DNA of 34,346 nucleotides, from the NCBI GenBank assembly GCA_019635715.1, contig JAHBYY010000050.1:1-34346 (forward strand). The letters run 5' to 3'. Numbering within the stretch: the first letter of the stretch is position 1; every line of letters begins with the position of its first letter. The position numbers and the translations under genes are program-made. A model generated the notes under the pieces. The model searched no databases and was not told the origin of the DNA. It was given only the letters and a program-made list of their open reading frames with translations. Positions 17,068-26,500 of this stretch are shown in pieces. This DNA comes from Rhizobiaceae bacterium (GTDB lineage: Bacteria; Pseudomonadota; Alphaproteobacteria; Rhizobiales; Rhizobiaceae).

Positions 17068-17964
17068 ATGGAATGGTACGATTTCCTCTTCTTCATCGAG
17101 GTGCTGGTCGGCGGCCTGCTTTCCGGCGTCATGTACTCGCTGGTCGCGATCGGCTTCGTGCTCATCTACAAGACGTCGGGCGTGCTCAACTTCGCGCAGG
17201 GCGCGATGCTGCTCTTCGCTGCGCTTACCTTCGTCAGCCTGGTCGAGCGGGGCATTCCCTTCGCCCTGGCGCTCGCCATCACGCTGCTGATCATGGTGGC
17301 CCTGGGCTTCGCCATCGAGCGCACGGTTCTGAGGCCGCTGGTCAACCGCTCGCCGATGACGCTGTTCATGGCGACGCTGGGCCTGTCCTACATCATCGAA
17401 GGCGCCGCCCAACTGCTCTGGGGCACGCAGGTGCACGGACTGGACCTCGGCATTGATGACACGCCCTTCGAGGTCTACGGCGTGTTCATCTCCAAGTTCG
17501 ACCTGGTGGCTGCCGGCCTCGCCGCGGCGATGGTCGGCGGGCTGTCTGCCTTCTTCCACTGGACGCGCATCGGGCTGGCCTTCCGCGCGGTGGCGGACGA
17601 CCAGTTCGCCGCGCTCGCCGTCGGTCTGCGGCTCAACCGGATCTGGGGCACCGTCTGGACGGCGGCCGGCTTCGTGGCGCTGGTCGCGGGACTGCTCTGG
17701 GGGGCGAGGCTCGGCGTCCAGTTCTCCCTGTCGCTCGTCGTGCTGAAAGCGCTGCCGGTCCTCGTGCTGGGCGGCTTCGATTCCATCCTCGGCGCCATCG
17801 TCGGCGGCCTGATCGTCGGCGCCGGGGAGAAGCTGGCGGAAGTCTATCTCGGCCCCTTCGTCGGCGGTGGCATCGAGGGCTGGTTTGCCTATGCCCTGGC
17901 GCTTGCCTTCCTGCTCGTGCGGCCCGGCGGCCTGTTCGGCAAGAAGCTGGTCGAGAGGGTCTGA
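17068..17964 (+). CDS. LivH-type ABC transporter permease
   Basis: A 298-residue membrane protein with about eight hydrophobic helices. It has the LivH hallmarks GLLSGVMYSLVAIGFVLIYK, TSGVLNFAQGAMLLFAALTF near the N-terminus, and VLKALPVLVLGGFDSILGAI followed by VGGLIVG near the C-terminus. It follows livG by 2 nt. With the next gene product it should form the translocation channel of the Liv-type importer. Nothing is broken or unusual in the frame. Confidence 0.9.
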   Translation: MEWYDFLFFIEVLVGGLLSGVMYSLVAIGFVLIYKTSGVLNFAQGAMLLFAALTFVSLVERGIPFALALAITLLIMVALGFAIERTVLRPLVNRSPMTLFMATLGLSYIIEGAAQLLWGTQVHGLDLGIDDTPFEVYGVFISKFDLVAAGLAAAMVGGLSAFFHWTRIGLAFRAVADDQFAALAVGLRLNRIWGTVWTAAGFVALVAGLLWGARLGVQFSLSLVVLKALPVLVLGGFDSILGAIVGGLIVGAGEKLAEVYLGPFVGGGIEGWFAYALALAFLLVRPGGLFGKKLVERV

Positions 17965-17967
17965 GCC

Positions 17968-19014
17968 ATGTCCGTCCACGCCCTGCCGCTCCCGTTGTCC
18001 GGCACTCTCGACCGGCGCAGGTTCGCCTGGCCGGCCGCGCTGCTCGTCGTCGCGTATTTCGTCGTGCCGCTCGTCGCCACCAGCTATCTGCTCGAAGCCA
18101 TCCTGCTGCCGTTCCTCGCGCTCAGCCTCGCCGCGCTCGGCCTCAACCTGCTGACCGGCTATTGCGGTCAGCTTTCGCTCGGTTCGGCGGCCTTCATGGC
18201 GGCGGGCGCGTTCGCCGCCTACAACTTCAACCTGCGCATCGACGGCCTGCCTCTGCCTGTCACGCTGGTGCTCGCCGGCCTGACGGCAGCCGCCGTCGGA
18301 ACCGTCTTCGGCTTGCCCAGCCTGCGGCTGAAGGGCTTCTATCTGGCGGTTTCCACGCTGGCCGCCCAGTTCTTCGTCCAGTGGGCGCTGACCAAGTTCG
18401 GCTGGTTCTCGAACGACAACCCGTCGGGCGTGATCGATGCGCCGAAGCTGCTCGTCGCCGGCCTCGCCTTCGACACGGCTACAGGGCGCTATCTGCTGGC
18501 GCTGACCGTGGTGGCCATCGTCACCGCCCTGACGGTGCGGCTGGTGAACAGCCCGACCGGACGCAACTTCATCGCGGTGCGCGACAACGAGACGGCCGCG
18601 CGCGTCATCGGCGTGCCGGTGCTGCGGACCAAGCTGCTCGCCTTCGCCATTTCCTCCTTCATCATCGGCGTGGCCGGCGTGCTGTGGGCGTTCACCTACC
18701 TGCGCACCGTCGAGCCGGCGGGCTTCAACCTCGACCGCTCCTTCCAGATACTCTTCATCATCATCATCGGCGGCCTGGCCACCATCCGCGGCGCCTTCAT
18801 CGGTGCCGCCTTCTTCGTCGTCTTCCCGCTCATTCTGTCGCGTGCCGGCAGCTTCGCTTTCGGCGGGCTGTTCGACTCCGGCGTCCTCGACATGAGCCAG
18901 CGCATCGTCATCGGGGCGCTGATCATCCTGCTTCTCATTCTCGAGCCAAGGGGCATTTCGGCTCTTTTCGACCGCGTCGCCGCCCGCCTCGGGCGGCTGC
19001 GTGGCCGACCCTGA
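17968..19014 (+). CDS. LivM-type ABC transporter permease
   Basis: A 348-residue second permease of the HAAT importer. Recognisable are LAALGLNLLTGYCGQLSLGS followed by AAFMAAGAFAAY (the LivM signature), SLRLKGFYLAVSTLAAQFF, GRNFIAVRDNETAARVIGVP and IIIIGGLATIRGAFIGAAFF. It starts 3 nt after livH. The C-terminal basic segment (RVAARLGRLRGRP) is cytoplasmic. The 43 nt before the next start contain an AAGGAG ribosome site for the binding protein. Confidence 0.9.
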   Translation: MSVHALPLPLSGTLDRRRFAWPAALLVVAYFVVPLVATSYLLEAILLPFLALSLAALGLNLLTGYCGQLSLGSAAFMAAGAFAAYNFNLRIDGLPLPVTLVLAGLTAAAVGTVFGLPSLRLKGFYLAVSTLAAQFFVQWALTKFGWFSNDNPSGVIDAPKLLVAGLAFDTATGRYLLALTVVAIVTALTVRLVNSPTGRNFIAVRDNETAARVIGVPVLRTKLLAFAISSFIIGVAGVLWAFTYLRTVEPAGFNLDRSFQILFIIIIGGLATIRGAFIGAAFFVVFPLILSRAGSFAFGGLFDSGVLDMSQRIVIGALIILLLILEPRGISALFDRVAARLGRLRGRP

Positions 19015-19057
19015 CGTGCATGCGCAGACCCCACCTCATCCCAAGGAGACAATCGCT

Positions 19058-20386
19058 ATGACCTTCTTCAGATCCATCACGGCCGCGGCGATCGCCGCCG
19101 CGGTTTCGTTCGGCGCCACCGTCGTCCGGGCGGACGAGCAACACTTCCCCCTGCAGAGCTACCGCGTCGGGCCTTATGCGGCCGGCGGCACCGGCTTCTT
19201 CGGCGGCTTCATCGACTATCTCAACCTGATCAACATCCGCGACGGCGGCGTGAACGGCGTCAAGCTCACCTGGTCGGAAGGCGAGACGCAGTACGAGGTC
19301 GAGAAAGGCGTCGAGGTCTATGAGCGCTTGAAGAGCAATCCCGGCATCGCCGCCTGGAACCCGCTGTCGGTCGGCATCGCCTATGCGATGATCGACCGCG
19401 TCACGCAGGACAAGGTGCCGCTGCTGACCATCAACCACGGCCGCACCGACACGACCGACGGTCGCGTCTTCCCCTACGTCTTCCCGCTGCTGCTCAACCC
19501 TTACAGCGAGACCTCGGGCATCGTGAACTACATCGCGTCCAAGGAAGGCGGGGTGGAGAGCCTGAAGGGCAAGAAGATCGTCGTCCTCTATCACGGCTCG
19601 CCCTATGGCAAGGAGACGATCCCGATCTACGAACTGCTGGCCGAGAAATACGGCTTCACCGTCTCGCAGATCGAGGTGCCGCATCCCGGCAACGAGCAGC
19701 AGGCGCAGTGGCTGCAGATCCGCCGCGAGCGTCCGGACTATGTCGTGCTGCGCGGCTGGGGCGTCATGAACCCGGTCGCCCTCAAGACCGCGCAGAAGAC
19801 CGGCTTCCCGGCCGCCAAGATCATCGGCAACGTCTGGTCGAACTCCGAGGAGGACGTGATCCCGGCCGGCGACGCGGCGATCGGCTACACCGCCATCACC
19901 ACCCAGGCCTCGGGCAACACCTATCCGGTGGTCCAGGAAATCCAGAAGGTCGTCTACGACGCCGGCAAGGGCAATCTCGAGGACAAGAACCGCATCGGTT
20001 CGGTCTACCACAACCTCGGCATCGTCAACGGCATCCTCAACGTCGAGGCGGTCCGCATCGCGCAGGAGAAGTTCGGCCAGCGCACGCTGACGGGCGACGA
20101 GGTGCGTTGGGGCTTCGAGCACCTGAAGCTCGACCCGGCCCGCGTCGAGGCGCTCGGCGCCAAGGACCTCTTCCACTCGATCAACGTCACCTGGGATAAC
20201 CACGAAGGCGAGGGCTACGTCACCTTCCAGCAGTGGGACGGCAAGAAGTGGAACGTCGTCTCCGACTGGATCGCCCCGGATTGGGCGCTGCTGCGCCCGA
20301 TCATCGAGAAGTCCTCCGAGGCCTACGCGGCCGAGAAGGGCATCAAGGTCCGCACCGCCGAGGATGCCGACGCGATCGTCAACTGA
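19058..20386 (+). CDS. Liv-type ABC transporter substrate-binding protein
   Basis: A 442-residue periplasmic binding protein of the Peripla_BP_6 (LivJ/K-like) family. The start at ATG 19058 follows AAGGAG and gives a signal peptide (TFFRSITAAAIAAAVSFG, cleaved around VVRA). An in-frame start at 19001 lies inside livM and would spoil the signal. The mature part carries NIRDGGVNGVKLTWSEGETQ, KKIVVLYHGSPYGKETIP and the closing APDWALLRPIIEKSSEAYA. At roughly 420 residues mature it is longer than LivJ, like many HAAT binding proteins for aromatic or other non-branched ligands. The ligand cannot be deduced. It sits in the middle of the operon, before the second ATPase. Confidence 0.88.
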   Translation: MTFFRSITAAAIAAAVSFGATVVRADEQHFPLQSYRVGPYAAGGTGFFGGFIDYLNLINIRDGGVNGVKLTWSEGETQYEVEKGVEVYERLKSNPGIAAWNPLSVGIAYAMIDRVTQDKVPLLTINHGRTDTTDGRVFPYVFPLLLNPYSETSGIVNYIASKEGGVESLKGKKIVVLYHGSPYGKETIPIYELLAEKYGFTVSQIEVPHPGNEQQAQWLQIRRERPDYVVLRGWGVMNPVALKTAQKTGFPAAKIIGNVWSNSEEDVIPAGDAAIGYTAITTQASGNTYPVVQEIQKVVYDAGKGNLEDKNRIGSVYHNLGIVNGILNVEAVRIAQEKFGQRTLTGDEVRWGFEHLKLDPARVEALGAKDLFHSINVTWDNHEGEGYVTFQQWDGKKWNVVSDWIAPDWALLRPIIEKSSEAYAAEKGIKVRTAEDADAIVN

Positions 20387-20450
20387 ACGGACGGTTTGAC
20401 CGGGGCCGCGCGATTGCGGCTCCCGTCGACCTTGATAGCGGAATTGAGCC

Positions 20451-21251
20451 ATGGCCGAAACAGCAGGCATTCTGAAGGTCGATCGCGTCGCCGCGGTCTA
20501 CGCCGGTGCGATCGCCGCCCTTCACGGCGTCGACCTGACGGTCGCGCCCGGCGAGATCGTCGCTTTGCTGGGCTCCAACGGGGCGGGCAAGTCGACCCTG
20601 CTCAAGGCGGTGTCCAATCTGCTGCCTGCCGAGCGCGGCGCCGTGACTGAGGGCCGCATCCTATTCGAGGGGCAGGATGTCGCGACGCTTGCCCCGGCAG
20701 CCCTCGCGCGTCGCGGGCTGGTGACTGTTCTCGAGGGCCGGCATTGCTTCCGCTCCCTCACTGTCGAGGAAAACCTGCTGACTGGCGCGCTTGGCCGGTC
20801 TTCCACACGCGCCGAGACGAAGGCCGATCTTGAGCGGGTCTACGCCCTCTTCCCCCGTCTGGCCGAGAAGCGACGCACGACGTCCGGCCTGATCTCCGGC
20901 GGCGAGCAGCAGATGACGGCGATCGGACGCGGGCTGATGTCGCGCCCGCGGCTGTTCGTCCTCGACGAACCGTCGATGGGTCTGGCACCGCTCGTGGTAC
21001 GCGAAATCTTCCTGACTCTGAAAAGGCTCAACCGCGAAGACGGCCTGTCGATCCTCGTCGCCGAACAGAACTCGGCGGTGGCGCTCGACTATGCCGACCG
21101 CGCCGTCGTCGTCGAGAACGGCGTGAGCAAGCTTTCCGGCCCGGCCGCCGAACTGCGGCAGCGCGCCGACATCAAGGATTTCTACCTCGGCGGCGAGACC
21201 ACTTCCATCCGCAACACCGATCCTGCCCCGAAAGAGGAGGCTTTTGCATGA
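20451..21251 (+). CDS. LivF-type ABC transporter ATP-binding protein
   Basis: A 266-residue ATPase, the second of the Liv-type importer. Walker A is GSNGAGKST (residues 41-49), the signature is ISGGEQQMTAIGRGL, typical of LivF, and Walker B is RLFVLDEPSMGLAP. VLEGRHCFRSLTVEENL corresponds to the Q-loop region (PEGRxxFxxLTVxENL in relatives). It overlaps the next gene by 4 nt (ATGA), linking the importer to an SfnB-type flavoprotein just as metI is linked to another copy. The 64-nt gap before it contains no obvious terminator. Confidence 0.9.
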   Translation: MAETAGILKVDRVAAVYAGAIAALHGVDLTVAPGEIVALLGSNGAGKSTLLKAVSNLLPAERGAVTEGRILFEGQDVATLAPAALARRGLVTVLEGRHCFRSLTVEENLLTGALGRSSTRAETKADLERVYALFPRLAEKRRTTSGLISGGEQQMTAIGRGLMSRPRLFVLDEPSMGLAPLVVREIFLTLKRLNREDGLSILVAEQNSAVALDYADRAVVVENGVSKLSGPAAELRQRADIKDFYLGGETTSIRNTDPAPKEEAFA

Positions 21252-22495
21252 CCGTGCATCCCGGAACACCCATCGACCCGGCTCGTGCCGTACCGCCCGT
21301 GCCACGACCAACGGAAAAGGCCCATGTTGTCCGCGACGACGCCGAGGCCATCGCCGTCGCCACGACCCTGGCGGAGGAATTCCGCAAGGGCGCCTCGCAG
21401 CGCGATCGAGACCGCGTCTGGCCTCAGGCGGAGCTGGACGCGTTTTCGCAAAGCGGGCTGTGGTCCATCAACGTCCCGAAGGCCCATGGCGGGCCGGAAG
21501 TCTCCTACGTCACGCTGTCGCGGGTCATCTCGATCATCTCCGAGGCCGATCCGTCGCTCGGCCAGATTCCGCAGAACCATCTGGGCGTCGTCGCCGCCAT
21601 TCGCACGGTGTCGGACGAGGCGCAGAGGAAGCAGCTTTTCGCAGAGGTGCTGGCCGGTACGCGTTTCGGCAACGCGTTCTCGGAATTCGGCTCGAAGCGT
21701 GCGGTGGACTTCGAGACGAAATTCACCGACGCCGGCGACCATGTCGTCGTCAACGGCCGAAAGTTCTATTCGAGCGGCGCGCTGCTCGCCCATCTCGTGC
21801 CGATTGTCGCGCTCGACGACCAGGGGCGCGCCTGGTACGCCATTGCCGACCGTGGCGCAGAGGGCCTGACCGTCATCGACGACTGGTCGAGCTTCGGCCA
21901 GCGCACCACGCTGTCCGGGACGGTGCTGCTCGACAACGTCAAGGTGCCGAAGACGCATCTCGTGCCCGGCTACAAGGGATATGAGGTACCGACCGCCGAC
22001 GGCGCGATCTTCCAGGTCATCCAGGCCGCGGTCGATCTCGGCATCGCGCGCGCCGCGATCGCCGATACGCTCGACTTCGTCCGTCACCGCTCGCGCGCCT
22101 GGGTGGACAGCGGCCTCGACCACGCCACGCAGGACCCCTACACGATCCAGGCGATCGGCGACCTGACCGTGCGCGTCAATGCTGCGGACGCCCTGCTCGA
22201 CCGTGCCGGGCTCGCGATCGATCGCGCCGTGGCGGAGCCGACGGCCGCCACGGTGGCTGAAGCGCAGGTGCGCACCGCCGAGGCCAAGATCCTGACGACG
22301 GAGGTGTCGATCGCCGCCACCAACAAGCTGTTCGAGCTCGCCGGCACGCGTTCGACATTGGCCGAGCACAATCTCGACCGTCACTGGCGCAACGCACGCA
22401 CGCACACGCTCCACGATCCGGTGCGCTGGAAATACGCGATCGTCGGCAACTACGTGCTGAATGGCGTCAACCCGCCGCTTCACGCCTGGAGTTGA
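21248..22495 (+). CDS. SfnB/DszC-type flavoprotein, copy 3
   Basis: A 415-residue third paralogue of the SfnB family. SLGQIPQNHLGVV (His111), GRKFYSSGALLAHLVPIVAL, DDWSSFGQRTTLSGTVLLDN and RHWRNARTHTLHDPVRWKY (His386, His389) match copies 1 and 2. It differs in having SSGALLAHL where the others have TGAIFAHW, in the region that would line the substrate pocket of DszC-like enzymes, so a different substrate is likely. It is coupled by ATGA overlap to the livF-like gene and followed by a flavin reductase 66 nt downstream, the pairing expected for an FMNH2-dependent monooxygenase. Confidence 0.88.
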   Translation: MTVHPGTPIDPARAVPPVPRPTEKAHVVRDDAEAIAVATTLAEEFRKGASQRDRDRVWPQAELDAFSQSGLWSINVPKAHGGPEVSYVTLSRVISIISEADPSLGQIPQNHLGVVAAIRTVSDEAQRKQLFAEVLAGTRFGNAFSEFGSKRAVDFETKFTDAGDHVVVNGRKFYSSGALLAHLVPIVALDDQGRAWYAIADRGAEGLTVIDDWSSFGQRTTLSGTVLLDNVKVPKTHLVPGYKGYEVPTADGAIFQVIQAAVDLGIARAAIADTLDFVRHRSRAWVDSGLDHATQDPYTIQAIGDLTVRVNAADALLDRAGLAIDRAVAEPTAATVAEAQVRTAEAKILTTEVSIAATNKLFELAGTRSTLAEHNLDRHWRNARTHTLHDPVRWKYAIVGNYVLNGVNPPLHAWS

Positions 22496-22561
22496 TCCAC
22501 CGCGCCAACGACCGGAGGGGCGGGCGCCGGGCGCTCGCCCCGAAACGCTGAAAGGACATCC

Positions 22562-23083
22562 ATGCTCGTGCCACAGGTCGAACGACAGGCATTCGAGGCC
22601 CAGCGGCCATTTCTCACAGAGGCGATGCGGCGTGTTGCCGGCCCGGTCAGCGTCATTACCGCCGGTATCGGCGACGACCGTACCGGCGCCACCGTGACCA
22701 CGGCTCAATCGCTATCGATCGAGCCCGAGTCGATGATGGTGGCCATCAATCTCGGCTCGTCGACGTTCCCGGTCATCAGCCGCCACAACCACTATTGCGT
22801 CAACGTGCTGCGCGCCGACCAGCAGCCCGTCGCCGACCGCTTCGCTGGCCGTGGCGGGCTCAAGGGCAGGGCACGCTACGAAGGGGCCAGGTGGGAGGTG
22901 CTGGAGACAGGTGCACTCGCCCTGGATGGCGCACTCGCCTCGATAGACTGCGCGGTCGAGGACATCATCCTGCGTCACAGCCACGCGCTGATCCTCGGCC
23001 GGGTGATGGCTGTCGTGCTTGGCGACCCCGGTTCAGGGCTCGTCTATCGGGATGGAGCCTATTGGCCAGTCGGGCCTGGTTGA
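22562..23083 (+). CDS. Flavin reductase (FMN_red/HpaC-like split-barrel family)
   Basis: A 173-residue protein of the flavin-reductase-like domain family that serves two-component monooxygenases. Evidence is the opening AMRRVAGPVSVITAGIGDDR, TGATVTTAQSLSIEPESMMV (flavin-binding strand-turn), FPVISRHNHYCVNVL, RFAGRGGLKGRARYEGARW and the closing LVYRDGAYWPVG, a common C-terminal signature. A good ribosome site (AAAGGA) precedes ATG 22562. It differs in fold from the MsuE-type reductase at 14415, so the cluster carries two unrelated flavin donors. As last gene of the liv-sfnB unit it most likely supplies reduced flavin to SfnB copy 3. Confidence 0.87.
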   Translation: MLVPQVERQAFEAQRPFLTEAMRRVAGPVSVITAGIGDDRTGATVTTAQSLSIEPESMMVAINLGSSTFPVISRHNHYCVNVLRADQQPVADRFAGRGGLKGRARYEGARWEVLETGALALDGALASIDCAVEDIILRHSHALILGRVMAVVLGDPGSGLVYRDGAYWPVGPG

Positions 23084-23531
23084 AGGCAGGCGCCACGCCG
23101 TGTGATGCGATGTGTGTTTGCAGCCATTTCCGCGGCTGGCTATCGCGCCCGTCTTCGGCGTCTCGATCTTCCTAAAGCGCGTCGTGCTTAATCGGCCTCA
23201 TACCCTGCCGCCTTGAAGAAGTTTCGGCATTGGATAGGGTCGAACAGGTGGCAGATTTCGCCGAACGCGTTGCAGATGGCGTCGAAGGATCGTGCTGCGC
23301 GTTTTCGCAGCAAGGCCTTGAGCTTCGAGAACGCCAGATGGTGTCCCACGTCGTGGTGTAGCCGGGTAGCGAGGTGGTCACCCGCGCATCATCGCAATGT
23401 GGCTTTCCCCTTGCCCGGAAACGAAGTCCGCGGAGTTCGGAAATGCGTCGGCCTGCGATCTCGCAGCGGCGCTGAAAGGTGACCATTTGCTCCGGCGGCG
23501 CGCCCACATCCAAATCCCTGACCGAAGAGGA
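23084..23531. other. Gene-poor junction between the sulfur region and the defence island
   Basis: This 448-nt stretch contains only an IS630-type transposase tail (23188-23345, minus). The rest (23346-23531) has a minus-strand open frame with protein-like sequence (GAPPEQMVTFQRRCEIAGRR) that I cannot assign. No terminator was recognised for either flanking operon. Confidence 0.6.
23188..23345 (-). pseudogene. IS630-family transposase C-terminal remnant
   Basis: On the minus strand, a frame ending at TAA (23188-23190) reads LAFSKLKALLRKRAARSFD, then HLFDPIQCRNFFKAAGYEAD. That is the standard C-terminus of IS630-type transposases (FSKLKALLR, then an NYF-like/AGY ending). Homology begins abruptly near 23345 and the DDE core is absent, so only a scar remains. 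CTAAAGCGCGTCGTGCTTAA next to the stop may be part of the right terminal repeat. It marks the edge between the sulfur-scavenging genes and the Druantia operon. Confidence 0.75.
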
Positions 23532-26500
23532 TCACAGCATCCGTCCGGTCGTTGAAGCGCGACCCCATCTTGCGACAGCGGCGAGCACGTCGGTCACGCT
23601 CTCCAGGGCGGCATGGCGATCCAGCAGGTCCTGCTGGGCGTGAAGATCGGCCACGAGGATGCAGTGCGAGCATCCTTTGACGCAGTTGCGCGGGCAATCG
23701 AGAATTCTTGCGGCGTGCGTCAGCAGGTCCTGAACGTCGTCCAGAAGCCGCGGCGCATATCCGGCGCCTCCCGCATTGAGATCGAACAGGAAGATCGAGT
23801 GGGTGCGGCGGCCGATCGCGTCATGTCGCGGACTGACGGCAAGCCCGAGCTCCCGGACATCGACGGCCAAACGCCTCGCCAGGGCCGTTCGGAGCGCCGA
23901 GGCCAGCGCCCAGGCCGCCTCTACGCCGTCCAGGCCCGTAAGCTGCAACTCGGCCACGTCGGTCAGCGCTTCGAAACCCAGCGCCAGCGGATTGGTGATC
24001 GCATAGGTCCTGTCATTGCCGTCGCAGCGGCCGGCCTGACCCTTCTGCGGCGTCAGCGCCGCGTGCCCGGCCAGATTGCCCTCGCTCTCCTCGGCGGCAC
24101 GGCCGCAGCGCAGGCAGACATTGTAGCCCCGTTTGCGGATGCCGAGGGAGTGATGAAAGACAAGCCCGTCGGCGGTTGCGCGGGCGCGACCGACGGAAGG
24201 ATCGCGCAGCGGCACCCAGCCTGCGTCACGCGCGGAAATGCGCACTGGCTGCGGCTCGATATAGTCGATCCTGTCGGTTTCGCCGTGCGGCTTCTCGCTC
24301 CAGTCGACCCGGAAGCCGGCCGGCTGCAGGAACTGAAGCCCGTCGAGCGCGCTCGAATCGCAGGCTGTGCACCGATGCGGCCGCAGAACGCCGCAATCGA
24401 CCTCGCCGCAGTCGCGGCATTGCCATGACCACTTGATGCTCTGGACTTCACGTGCCGCCGCATCGTGCGCCGGCCGCTCCCAGTTCAGCGTGACGCCCGC
24501 AGAGGTCCAGACAAGCCCGTCGATGACCACCTGGCCGCCCGGCGCGTACTCCCGGATGGCGACATCGGCCTTGCGGCTGGGATAGTCGTAGCGCCGGTTG
24601 CGCACCGTCTCGCTTTCTTCGTCGAAACGCAGCTTCTGGCGCGCCGCCGTCTCGGCGCAGTCGTTGATGAACGGCACCACGGCGTTTGGGAAGCCGTGTC
24701 CCGGCAGCAGCGAGCGCGCCGAAAGCTCCTTGAGCAGCGGTTCCCGGCACAGCCTGCGAAGCTGGTTCTCGATGCTGCCCTTCGCTTCCGGCGTCAGGCC
24801 GGCGGCCTGATCGCGAAGGTTGTTCCACTGGTCGCGATAGGCCTTCCGGGCTTCGTCGAAACCCGTGGAGCAGTTCTCCGGCACATTGTCGACGTCATGC
24901 AGCGCGGTGCCGTCCAGCAGGGCCCTGAGCCGCGCCGCCATATCCGCAGCCGTGCTCGGATCGTTCAGCCAGGCGCAAAACCGGTCGACCGGCGGGTTCT
25001 CCTCTCCGGCAAGCGACAAGCCTTCCGGGCATCCGAAGAAGGAACCCGACCTGACGCGCATCAGCTCTGCCTGCGATTGACGAAACCACTCCCCGAGAAG
25101 AAGCGCGTTGGCGTGACGCTGGACGATGCGGCGGGAGTCCAGCCTGACCTGCGGCGCGCACATCGAGCTGCGCAGATAGGCTGCCGGATCGGTGAAGGCC
25201 TCACGGTCCAGCGGCGTGTCTCTCGCGAAGGTGAGCGAGGAAGAGAAGCTCTGACCGCGGCGTCCGGCGCGCCCGACGCGCTGCCGGTAGTTGGCGATCG
25301 ACGGCGGGACATTGGTGTTCAGCACCGCTTCGACCGAACCGATGTCGACACCCATTTCCATGGTCGTGGAGCAGGCCAGCAGATTGATTTCCCCCTGCTT
25401 GAACTGGGCCTCGAAGGCGCGCAGCCGATGCGGCTGCTGCTGCGCGGAGTGTTCCTCGGCGCGCATGTAGGATGCGTAGGTCGCCGCGCGGTCGTGCAGG
25501 TCGGTCCATATGCCCCGCGACCGCAGGCTCCTGACGACCGGGTCGGTCTGGATGAACCCTTCCAGTTCGGCACGCTCGCCGGCCAGGGGAAAGGCGATCG
25601 GCAATCTCGGAAAGTTCGCGGCCGCCGGCGCGGGCCGGTCGCCGGAGGGCGCGAGCCGCAGAGCATAGGGCGTCTGTCCGAACACCAGGCGGGGGAGCAC
25701 CCTGTGCGTGATCGGGCAGATCCAGGCTTCCGCGACTGGGCCGAGATGGGCCTTTTCGATATCGAGCGCGTAGGTCGATCCGGTCCCTTCGAACACCGGG
25801 CGCAACTGGTCCCAGGCGTCCTGCAGAATCGCGTTGAGGATGCCGCGATCCTCGCCGCTGCCGCTGTCCAGAGCCAGGCTCTGCTCCAGCGCCAGGACGG
25901 GGTTTGCCTGCCGGCCAGCTCCCGCACGGGCCAGCGGCCAGACCATGTCCGACTCGCTGCGCCTGTCCTGGCCGGGTCCGACGATCGTCCTCAGAAATGC
26001 GTGTCGCGGCAGCAGCCAGCGGGCGTCCTCGCGGCTGACGTTGAGCACGAAATTGCTGCGGACCAGGTCGATGAGAAAGTACAGATAGTCGGTCCAGTGC
26101 GCTTTCGCGAAGCCGCGTTCCCGCAGCGGGCGCGGCACGCGGTCGTCCGCGATGTTGTCGATTTGCGGAAAGACCAGCCTTGCCAGGCCGAGCGTCTCCA
26201 GCGCATTGGCGCGGCGCGGACGCCGGGCGAGCTCGCGCAGGATCAGGAAATTGGCCAGTATCCCGGGGTCGCGGAACCGCTCGTCGCGGTCGGCGTCCCA
26301 GACATTGCCGATCCATCGGCTGAGCATCGGCTCGTCGGACAGCGCCTTGACCATGTGGGACCACGGAACGGGCTTGACGGTGCCGGTTCCGCGCAGTTGG
26401 TCCTCGATCGTGCGCAGGCGATCGCCCAGACTCGGAATGCTGCCGGCATGCGGGGCGATGACGGCCCGCTCCGCTTCCAGTTCCGAGCGCTTCGCCGCGT

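Noticed and set aside
18935-20470. 511-residue minus-strand open frame
   Set aside because: It is antisense to the livM/substrate-binding protein genes, which have signal peptide, ribosome site and family motifs.
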